Shown in pieces: positions 1-5,859 of a stretch of 5,859 nt of DNA. Under the pieces are notes generated by a model, which had not been told where the DNA came from, did not search any database, and was given only the letters and a program-made list of their open reading frames with translations. This DNA is from STD2-102 sp964414205. Its GTDB lineage: Bacteria; Bacillota; Clostridia; Christensenellales; CAG-917. Each line of letters begins with the position of its first letter. Positions within the stretch are counted from its first letter, which is position 1. The DNA lies in the NCBI GenBank assembly GCA_964414205.1, contig CAYPVP010000073.1:1-5859 (forward strand). The letters are read 5' to 3'. The position numbers and the translations under genes were made by a program.

Positions 1-12
1 TGTAATTTAGGG

Positions 13-18
13 AAGGTG
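13..18 (+). promoter_or_regulatory. Ribosome binding site of the response regulator
   Basis: An AAGGTG Shine-Dalgarno-like hexamer lies 7 bases before the ATG at 26 and supports that start. The upstream 12 bases contain stop codons (TAA at 3-5, TAG at 8-10), which may be the tail of a preceding gene. Too little sequence is present to say whether the operon begins here or further upstream, and no promoter can be judged. Confidence 0.7.
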
Positions 19-25
19 AAACTTA

Positions 26-697
26 ATGAGACTACTTGTTGTTGAAGATGATGAAAAGATAGCAAAGATTTTGCATGTTGCTTTGAGTGGAATTGGAGAT
101 GTCGATTTGGCTTTTTCAGGAGAGGAAGCATTGCAAAAGGTTGATGAATTCTACTATGACTTGATTGTGCTTGACCTTATGTTGTCAAAAATTTCAGGCA
201 TAGAGGTTCTTTCGGAAGTCAGAAAACAACATTTGATGCCAATCATCATTTTGTCTGCATTGAGTGATGTTGACAAAAAAATTGAGTGTTTCAATTTGGG
301 TGCTGATGACTATATGGTAAAGCCATTTTCAAGAGAAGAATTGATGGCAAGAATTGACGCAGCATTGAGAAGAACAAGTGGAAATTTTAGCACTGCCAAC
401 TATGTTTTCAAAAATGTTGAAATAAATTTTGTCAACAAGATGCTTTTTGTTGATGGCAACTATGTTGAAATGAACAGAAAGACCTATGAAATTTTGGAAC
501 TGCTTGTCAGAAACAAAGAAGTCATAATGACACGCCAACAAATTTTTGACAGAATTTGGGGCTACTATTCCACAACGAGCATTTCTGTGATTGAAATCAA
601 CATTTTTAGATTGCGAAAAATTTTGCATGAATTTGGCTTGGATGTGCATCTAAAAACAATTAAATCGACAGGATATATGTGGACGGAGAAAGTTTAG
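26..697 (+). CDS. OmpR/PhoB-family response regulator
   Basis: This is a cytoplasmic transcription factor that takes a phosphoryl group from a partner histidine kinase and binds DNA through a winged helix. The 223 residues match the usual family length. The receiver domain (about 1-118) shows the acidic patch E7-D8-D9, phospho-acceptor D50 at the end of strand 3, the switch Ser S77, and K99 in a KPF motif. The ADDY and ARIDAALRR stretches (93-116) carry the alpha4-beta5-alpha5 dimer face typical of OmpR-type regulators. The winged-helix domain covers about 125-220, with the recognition-helix pattern VIEINIFRLRKIL (188-200). Two positions are unusual: S54 stands where the family normally has Pro (LMLP), and the wing reads KSTGYMW (213-219) rather than the usual RGxGY. 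Its kinase gene follows after one base, which indicates a cognate pair. The target genes are unknown; autoregulation of this operon is plausible but not shown. Confidence 0.96.
   Translation: MRLLVVEDDEKIAKILHVALSGIGDVDLAFSGEEALQKVDEFYYDLIVLDLMLSKISGIEVLSEVRKQHLMPIIILSALSDVDKKIECFNLGADDYMVKPFSREELMARIDAALRRTSGNFSTANYVFKNVEINFVNKMLFVDGNYVEMNRKTYEILELLVRNKEVIMTRQQIFDRIWGYYSTTSISVIEINIFRLRKILHEFGLDVHLKTIKSTGYMWTEKV
685..688 (+). promoter_or_regulatory. Ribosome binding site of the histidine kinase
   Basis: A GGAG core lies inside the end of the response regulator gene, 10 bases before the ATG at 699. A second in-frame ATG follows directly at 702, but it would lie 13 bases from the GGAG, so the first ATG is the better start. 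Confidence 0.55.
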
Positions 698-698
698 T

Positions 699-1940
699 AT
701 GATGAAAATTGACAAAGAAATCAAAAAGAGATGGTTGGCTTTTTCGGCATTGAATGCTGTTGCCTTGATAATAATTTATGGTGTGATTATGGGCGTTTTT
801 GGCTACTATGTTGTCAATTCCAACAAATCACAACTTGAAAATGGAATTTTGGCATATGAAAAAGTTTTGAAAAAGTATTCATTTGAAGACATTCAAAACA
901 ATATTTCAAGTGGCGTTGAAATCAACAAAGAATTGCAAAACCCAAACTTTCCTTATGTGCTGTTTTCAAAGCGTGGAGATGGAAGTTATGGTGTGACAAC
1001 TTTTGACAGTTTTTTGAAAAACAAATCGTTGATTATCAGTGGAAAACTCAACCAAATTGCCGAAGAAGAATTGGAGCAATTCAACTTTCTCACCTATACA
1101 TTTGCAATGGACAATGAAGGAAACTATGTCAAAATTTATGTCCCGTTTGACTATAATTTAAGCATGACTTCATACTTCAAAACCTATGGCGCAATTTTTT
1201 TGGCAATATTTTTGGTTTGTACCGTCATAATAAGTTTGGCTGTTGGCTACATTGAAATCAAGCCAATTATGGAAAGTTATATCAAACAAAAAAACTTTGT
1301 CAATGATATGTCGCACGAAATTAGAACACCACTTGCTGTCATACGAGGCAATTTGGAAAACATAATTTGTTGTGAAAACAGCACAGTGCAAGAAGTCAGC
1401 GAAATGCTCAATGATTGCATTGATTCAGTTGACTATATGACTGATATGGCAACAGGCTTGCTTGGAATTGTGCGAGTTGAAAACAAAATGTCAAAAAAAG
1501 ACACCACATTGAGTGAAGTCGTTTCAGAAGTTGCTGACATCTATTCAGAAATGATTGCAATGGGCAACAAGTCGCTGATTGCTTGCATAGAAACATGTGA
1601 CATCGTTGTTGACAGAGAAAAAATCAAACAACTTTTGGACATATTGATTGAAAATTCAATCAAATATACTCGTGAGGGCGACAAAATTGAAGTGAAGTTG
1701 AAAAACACCAAAGAGGGCTGTTTGCTTTCTGTTGCTGACACAGGAATTGGCGTGAGCAACAATGACTATGAACAAATTTTTGACAGATTTTATAGAGCAG
1801 AAAATGCCAAAGAATATTCAGGAACGGGCTTGGGACTTTCAATCGCAAAATCTGTTGTTGATGGTATGAACGGCAAAATTAGAGCCACAAAAAACATTCC
1901 AAATGGATTGAAAATTTTAGTTTCATTAAAGCGAGATTAG
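699..1940 (+). CDS. Membrane sensor histidine kinase (HisKA/HATPase_c)
   Basis: This is the sensor half of the two-component system. It autophosphorylates on a histidine with ATP and passes the phosphate to the adjacent regulator. The 413 residues contain a first membrane span at about 13-39, an extracytoplasmic region at about 40-160, and a second span at about 163-184. The HisKA dimerisation helix follows, with the H box SHEIRTPL and phospho-acceptor H206. The HATPase_c domain (about 300-411) has the N box with N319 (IENSIKYT), the G1 box DTGIG (347-351), the F box FDRFYR (361-366) and the G2 box GTGLGLS (375-381). All catalytic motifs look intact. Only about 15 residues separate the second span from the H-box helix, so a normal HAMP domain does not fit. 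The sensor region resembles no PAS or Cache motif I can recognise, so the ligand is unknown. The one-base gaps on both sides point to a single transcript and a fixed kinase-regulator pair. Confidence 0.96.
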   Translation: MMKIDKEIKKRWLAFSALNAVALIIIYGVIMGVFGYYVVNSNKSQLENGILAYEKVLKKYSFEDIQNNISSGVEINKELQNPNFPYVLFSKRGDGSYGVTTFDSFLKNKSLIISGKLNQIAEEELEQFNFLTYTFAMDNEGNYVKIYVPFDYNLSMTSYFKTYGAIFLAIFLVCTVIISLAVGYIEIKPIMESYIKQKNFVNDMSHEIRTPLAVIRGNLENIICCENSTVQEVSEMLNDCIDSVDYMTDMATGLLGIVRVENKMSKKDTTLSEVVSEVADIYSEMIAMGNKSLIACIETCDIVVDREKIKQLLDILIENSIKYTREGDKIEVKLKNTKEGCLLSVADTGIGVSNNDYEQIFDRFYRAENAKEYSGTGLGLSIAKSVVDGMNGKIRATKNIPNGLKILVSLKRD

Positions 1941-1941
1941 T

Positions 1942-4941
1942 ATGAAAAAAAAGTATTGCATTTTGCCTATAATGTTGTTGATTATGCAAATGTTTTTGCT
2001 GACTTCCTGCAAAGACAATGGCGATTTTGTTGTAAAATCTACTCCATGGGAAAATTATTTGAGCAATGCTGTTGATATGATTTTGAGTGACTTCGATTTG
2101 GAAAAAGAAGAACTCAACATAGAAGTTAAAACTACACTCAAAACTGACAAACAAAAAACAGACCTGTTTTTCGGGCTGAACTACAATTCTAAACAACGAA
2201 ACGAATCGATTTTTGTCTTGGATATGACTCGTGATGAAACAAATTTGGTGAGCCTTTCTTGCAACAACGAAAATGCCTATGTAAATTTTCACAACAACGA
2301 CTTGTTGGGAAATGCAAAATTTAAAATTGAAAACGTAAAACTGTTTGATTGGCTAAAATTTCAGTTGGCAGACAAAACCAGTGATGATGTCAAAGCCGAA
2401 TTCAAGAGCATATTGCTTAGTCTTGGCAAAATGTTTTTTAGCGATGTGGAAGTGAACTCTGATGAAACAATGTATAGTTTCAAAATTTCTTCCTATTCTT
2501 TGCAATCAGAAAACAACTTGCGCTATTTGGAAGCAATCAGTTCAATTTTGGGAGAAGAATTTTACACAATTTTGCTCAAAAATGTTTTTGGTGTCAACGA
2601 CACAAATGAACTTTTGGACAAAATTCCACAAATTGATGGCGTCATAAATTTTCATATTGAAAATGGTAAAATTGAAAAAATTGATTCTTCAAAACTTGTT
2701 GACACCAGCGACAACAATTATGATTTGCAATCAAATTTTCACATTCAAGATGCTTGCAAAACTGAACCAAACTATCAAGTCCCACAGTCTGACATTGGCT
2801 ACAAACTCATCAAACTTGGCTCATTTTTGTCAAACGGACATTTAGGGTTATATTCGGACACTTCAAAAGCAATTTCATATGACTATTCTTTCAATGCAAA
2901 TCTAGACCTTTTGAGCCTTGTGTTGAACGATTGGGATTTGTCAAAACTTAATGATGACAACTACTTTCATTTTCGATTGAACCACATTTGCAACTCAAAA
3001 TGCACTGAATTTTGCGAAAGCAAAACTTTTCCTAGCAAAGGTGCAATTTTAGACATCGTTTTTTCACCACGTGAGATGGGCAATTTCAACATACACATCA
3101 TTATGAATGTAAAAAGCATTCTCAATGACAAAATCTACAAAATTTTGGAATATGACCAACAAACAGTAGACACCATTTTGCCAAACTACTATGTCAACAC
3201 CATCAGTCATCAAAAAATAAACAGCAAATCTTTCATTGCAAAAATGCTTATGAAAAATATCGGCTTTCTCAATGGCAAACAAACTGCCGAAATTGAAATT
3301 GCAAACATTTTGAAAAACTTTGAAAATGACCAATTTGCTGAAATTTTGAATGCATCCTTGTCAAGTGATAATTTTTCAAACAACAAGATTGTTGTCAACA
3401 GTCAAAATTGTTTGTTTGGTGAAACAATAAACTATAATTTGTATAACAAAGCAATTCACATCATTGATGACAGCGAAAGCAAAACAAAATCATATCATGG
3501 TCTTTTGTATGACTTTATGAACAAGTTTTATTTAGACATCAAACTTGAAGAATCTGTCAAAACAAACAAAGGTGAAACCTACACCAATCTATACAACTCA
3601 CTTGGCGATGTCATGCACGGAAACTTGAATGGTGAATATGTGCCAATCAGTGCGACAGAATTGAGTTCTGACAATTTGTATGTGAAAATAAACTATCAGA
3701 ACATTTTGAAAGAATGGGAAACAAAAGGTGTTGCAAACACCGATTATTTGAGAATCAAAAAAATTGAAGACATTGACTATTATAGCAATGAAATTCAAGA
3801 TGTCACTTTGGTGCTTGACTATCCATCGCCGATTTCCAAAAAGGGAATCAAAAGTTTTGAAATAGGAAATATTTTGGGACTTTCAACAATCAAATATAAG
3901 GCAAAAATCAAAATTACAAAAGAAATTCAAAACAGTTTCAATTTTGTCTATTCTGCTGAAAACACACCAAACAAATTGACCTATCTCTCCGAGCAAATTC
4001 CTGCAATGCTTTTGGGAGTGGCAGAAATTTCGTATGTTGACGGCTCAACAAAAAATGTGAGAGTGGTTGGCAATTCAACTGCCGTTGAAACTGTCAAGAG
4101 ATTTATTGTGAATGACCAATATTGCATCACTGCGTGTGGTTTGCAAAAAGTTGAGTTCTATGTGGCAGGCAGAAACATTGTCAAGAATTGCAACATCTTG
4201 CAACCAAAAAACTTTGAATTTGAAATTGATTATGCCTACAAAAATATGGAAATCAAAACAAACCAAATTGTGTTGCAATCAAATTTGAAACAATTTTTCA
4301 AAATGTATGCAATTTATGAAGAAAACGGAGTGGACAAAAAAACACAAATCTATCTTGATTTTGGCGATTTCTACATCAACAATTTGCCACTCAACCAATC
4401 TTCATCAAACTGGGAAATTGTCAAGCCATCTGCCAGCAATGAAAACAACATCAAATTTCTCAGGTCAAACAACTATGTTGTCAACATATTGAAACTGAAC
4501 CAAAGAAGCAGTCCGTTCATCTTGGATGTTCAAAAAAATGTTGTGATGGCTGAATACAAATTTGAAAATGTTACAAAACCAATAGATTATTATTTCACAG
4601 GCTACTCCTATTCTTTCAATGCTGAACTCAAAAATTTGTTGCACGGCGAAAGTGATTCCAAAATCAAAGCATTCACGATTGATGTCTTCAAAGGCGAGCG
4701 TTCAAGTTCTGGAATAAAGTTTGACACAAAATTGAATGAAAACTTCAACATCAATGCAAATGGCGTGTCAGGAGTCAACAAATTGGAATATGATGTTCCA
4801 AACTTGATTTCAAGACTTTTTGTTGTAAGAACAAATATAACATTTAAAGAAGCAGGCTACTATAAAATTGTCATGCGATTGACAAATTCCGATGGCAAAA
4901 TATATTGCGAATATGAATGGAAAATCAAAGTGGAAGTCTAA
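1942..4941 (+). CDS. Large lipoprotein of unknown function (999 aa)
   Basis: I do not recognise a named family. The N-terminus is a lipoprotein signal: basic MKKK, a hydrophobic stretch to about residue 20, then the lipobox LTSC with the lipidated cysteine at C23 (codon 2008-2010). The mature protein should be tethered to the outer face of the membrane. No other membrane span is visible. The rest alternates polar beta-strand-like segments with short helices. Residues 640-770 include AEISYVDGSTKNVRV (693-707), which resembles strands of bacterial Ig-like domains, and the last 30 residues (AGYYKIVMRLTNSDGKIY) look like the closing strands of another beta sandwich. No catalytic motif, LPXTG or cell-wall-binding module was seen. 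A cysteine cluster, C350-x3-C354-x3-C358, and a pair, C728-x3-C732, stand out. The gene starts one base after the kinase stop and has only a weak GAG (1933-1935) as a ribosome binding site, so translation is probably coupled to the kinase. Possible roles are accessory sensor, surface adhesin or binding protein, or regulated output. The reading frame and lipidation are secure; the function is not. Confidence 0.9.
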   Translation: MKKKYCILPIMLLIMQMFLLTSCKDNGDFVVKSTPWENYLSNAVDMILSDFDLEKEELNIEVKTTLKTDKQKTDLFFGLNYNSKQRNESIFVLDMTRDETNLVSLSCNNENAYVNFHNNDLLGNAKFKIENVKLFDWLKFQLADKTSDDVKAEFKSILLSLGKMFFSDVEVNSDETMYSFKISSYSLQSENNLRYLEAISSILGEEFYTILLKNVFGVNDTNELLDKIPQIDGVINFHIENGKIEKIDSSKLVDTSDNNYDLQSNFHIQDACKTEPNYQVPQSDIGYKLIKLGSFLSNGHLGLYSDTSKAISYDYSFNANLDLLSLVLNDWDLSKLNDDNYFHFRLNHICNSKCTEFCESKTFPSKGAILDIVFSPREMGNFNIHIIMNVKSILNDKIYKILEYDQQTVDTILPNYYVNTISHQKINSKSFIAKMLMKNIGFLNGKQTAEIEIANILKNFENDQFAEILNASLSSDNFSNNKIVVNSQNCLFGETINYNLYNKAIHIIDDSESKTKSYHGLLYDFMNKFYLDIKLEESVKTNKGETYTNLYNSLGDVMHGNLNGEYVPISATELSSDNLYVKINYQNILKEWETKGVANTDYLRIKKIEDIDYYSNEIQDVTLVLDYPSPISKKGIKSFEIGNILGLSTIKYKAKIKITKEIQNSFNFVYSAENTPNKLTYLSEQIPAMLLGVAEISYVDGSTKNVRVVGNSTAVETVKRFIVNDQYCITACGLQKVEFYVAGRNIVKNCNILQPKNFEFEIDYAYKNMEIKTNQIVLQSNLKQFFKMYAIYEENGVDKKTQIYLDFGDFYINNLPLNQSSSNWEIVKPSASNENNIKFLRSNNYVVNILKLNQRSSPFILDVQKNVVMAEYKFENVTKPIDYYFTGYSYSFNAELKNLLHGESDSKIKAFTIDVFKGERSSSGIKFDTKLNENFNINANGVSGVNKLEYDVPNLISRLFVVRTNITFKEAGYYKIVMRLTNSDGKIYCEYEWKIKVEV

Positions 4942-4987
4942 TTTCATTTTAAAACTAAAAAATAAGTAACAAATTTAACAATTTTTG

Positions 4988-5018
4988 AAGAAGCATACTA
5001 AAATATGCTTCTTTTTTT
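4988..5018 (+). terminator. Intrinsic terminator of the three-gene operon
   Basis: AAGAAGCATA (4988-4997) pairs perfectly with TATGCTTCTT (5004-5013) across a six-base loop CTAAAA, giving a 10-bp stem. The 3' arm runs into seven T residues (5012-5018). The site is 46 bases past the lipoprotein stop. It is a textbook Rho-independent terminator and separates the operon from the gene at 5157. Confidence 0.9.
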
Positions 5019-5057
5019 ATGCAAAAACACACAAATTTTCCTTAAACTCAACATATT

Positions 5058-5085
5058 TTAACTTTTTATGATATTTAATTTTAAT
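5058..5085 (+). promoter_or_regulatory. Possible sigma-70-type promoter for the gene at 5157
   Basis: TTAACT (5058-5063) and TTTAAT (5080-5085) match the -35 and -10 consensus at four and five of six positions, with a 16-base spacer. The region is so AT-rich that alternatives exist, for example TTGAAA at 5095-5100, or GATAAT at 5102-5107 as a -10. A promoter somewhere between the terminator and 5147 is expected because the upstream operon is terminated, but the exact hexamers are uncertain. Confidence 0.3.
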
Positions 5086-5087
5086 TT

Positions 5088-5124
5088 AATATTATTGAAA
5101 TGATAATGTAATATTCTTTCAATA
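5088..5124. repeat. Overlapping inverted repeats upstream of the gene at 5157
   Basis: Two perfect inverted repeats overlap here. AATATTA (5088-5094) pairs with TAATATT (5109-5115), and TATTGAAA (5093-5100) pairs with TTTCAATA (5117-5124). The two hairpins could not be fully formed together because their arms interleave. They lie 33 or more bases upstream of the start codon, where an operator or a leader structure would be expected. In such AT-rich DNA, chance is a real alternative, particularly for the 7-base pair. Confidence 0.35.
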
Positions 5125-5146
5125 GGGGTAAAAAAAATCTAATTTT

Positions 5147-5151
5147 GGAGG
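5147..5151 (+). promoter_or_regulatory. Strong ribosome binding site of the gene at 5157
   Basis: GGAGG lies 5 bases before the ATG at 5157. It is the best Shine-Dalgarno match in the window and fixes the start of the last gene. Confidence 0.85.
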
Positions 5152-5156
5152 TAAAA

Positions 5157-5859
5157 ATGGATAAGCAAAAACTTTACAAGAGTTTGAAAACTGTTGCTTA
5201 CTTTGTGGGATTTCCGCTCATGTCATTGATGACATTCATAATGTTCATACCAATGTTTGGCGAAAAATTCATGGGTAATCATGCCGTCAATTGGATTATT
5301 GTCACACTTGCTATTTGGGCAGTTATGGCAATCATTCATTATGTAACAAACATATTCTTGTCTAAAAAAAGTGCTAACATTCATTCTGTCGGCAATGTCT
5401 GCGTGATATTGTTGTCAGTTATTGCTATTTTAGTCCCAGGAACGATTTATGGTGCTGTACAGCAAAATAAATACGACGCAATTGTTTCTGAGGCAAAATC
5501 AAACGGGGTTGAGTTGAAAGACTTCAACACATTGATGGGTTGGTATAACACACTCACCAAGGACGAATTTGGCAAGAAAAAAGACAGCATCTATGATAAT
5601 CTATATCAAGATGTTGACCAATTTATGAGAGATTATGGGGTTGAACAATGGAAAACTGAACTTTTGGGCACATCAGCCGATTCAGCAATGAACATTGGAG
5701 TTCGCAATGGCGTTCTTGACACAATTTCAAATGAATTGAAGAGAAAAGAATTGGCAAAAGCAAAACTTGACGAATTGTTGGCAAAAAGAGCCGAAGTCGA
5801 AAAGAAACATGCACCATTCTTGCAAGAAACAAAAGACGCTTTGGAAGCAGCACAAAAAA
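5157..5859 (+). CDS. Membrane protein with three predicted spans and a coiled-coil region, 3' end cut off
   Basis: An open frame of 234 full codons runs from the ATG at 5157 to the window end without a stop, so the C-terminus is missing. I do not recognise the family. Hydrophobic segments at about 13-34, 45-68 and 80-101 look like three membrane spans. The first is preceded by a lysine-rich N-terminus and the second is followed by SKK, so the positive-inside rule places the N-terminus and the 2-3 loop in the cytoplasm. The soluble part after residue 102 would then lie outside. That part begins with an aromatic and acidic stretch (about 103-170). From about residue 190 it becomes a charged Lys/Glu/Ala/Leu helix that looks like a coiled coil and continues past the window. 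Codon use resembles the upstream genes, with no sign of transfer. It follows a terminator and has its own strong ribosome binding site, so it starts a new transcription unit. The frame is supported by good codon content and the GGAGG site; the function is unassigned. Confidence 0.85.
   Translation, partial: MDKQKLYKSLKTVAYFVGFPLMSLMTFIMFIPMFGEKFMGNHAVNWIIVTLAIWAVMAIIHYVTNIFLSKKSANIHSVGNVCVILLSVIAILVPGTIYGAVQQNKYDAIVSEAKSNGVELKDFNTLMGWYNTLTKDEFGKKKDSIYDNLYQDVDQFMRDYGVEQWKTELLGTSADSAMNIGVRNGVLDTISNELKRKELAKAKLDELLAKRAEVEKKHAPFLQETKDALEAAQK

Noticed and set aside
1879..2292. A 137-codon open frame on the - strand across the kinase-lipoprotein junction
   Set aside because: It lies opposite two well-supported coding regions, its product is rich in Phe, Ile, Gln and His from reversed AT-rich codons, and no ribosome binding site or family motif was seen.
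2462..2845. Two short + strand frames inside the lipoprotein gene
   Set aside because: They are out-of-frame shadows of a 999-codon gene and show no ribosome binding site or recognisable product.
1..4941. Possible reassigned genetic code with TGA as tryptophan, as in some AT-rich Mollicutes
   Set aside because: None of the three complete genes stops at TGA (TAG, TAG and TAA are used), which raised the idea. However, tryptophan is written TGG throughout and no TGA occurs in frame, so the standard code explains the data.
4942..5156. A small RNA gene, riboswitch or short ORF in the intergenic stretch
   Set aside because: Apart from the terminator, the inverted repeats and the promoter-like hexamers, the stretch is simple AT-rich sequence with no conserved aptamer core or tRNA-like fold that I can see.
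5623..5853. A 76-codon open frame on the - strand near the window end
   Set aside because: It is antisense to the membrane-protein gene, which has a GGAGG site and sensible codon content. The reverse product is a Leu/Arg/His-rich shadow.
1..5859. CRISPR array, insertion sequence or transposase remnant
   Set aside because: No regularly spaced direct repeats, terminal inverted repeats or transposase motifs were seen on either strand.

Overview
The window is AT-rich, roughly one-third G+C by eye, and all its genes lie on the + strand. It carries the standard genetic code: tryptophan is written TGG and no in-frame TGA occurs. Purine-rich Shine-Dalgarno sites precede three of the four genes. One product is a lipoprotein with a classical lipobox, and the arginine and leucine codons lean to AGA and TTG. 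This fits a low-GC member of the Bacillota, possibly an uncultured gut or anaerobic lineage. The assignment rests on composition and gene style only, because no rRNA or other marker gene is present.

Layout. Bases 26-4941 hold a tightly packed three-gene unit. First comes an OmpR/PhoB-family response regulator (26-697), then a membrane sensor histidine kinase (699-1940), then a 999-residue lipoprotein of unknown function (1942-4941). Each junction is a single base between the stop and the next start, with the same TAG-T-ATG arrangement. The unit closes with a clear intrinsic terminator (4988-5018). After an AT-rich intergenic stretch with inverted repeats and promoter-like hexamers, a fourth gene starts at 5157 with a strong ribosome binding site and runs off the window end at 5859. 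It encodes three predicted membrane spans followed by a soluble, partly coiled-coil region. Its missing C-terminus prevents a full call.

How the genes may work together. The kinase would sense an envelope or external signal through a roughly 120-residue extracytoplasmic region and phosphorylate the regulator at Asp50. The regulator would then act on promoters through its winged helix. Co-transcription of the very large lipoprotein, with likely translational coupling to the kinase, suggests that it is either the main output of the signalling pair or an accessory sensor displayed on the outer face of the membrane. That link is inferred from gene order. The lipoprotein has no family I can name and is the least explained element here. 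The fourth gene is a separate transcription unit after the terminator, and I see no direct evidence tying it to the first three.
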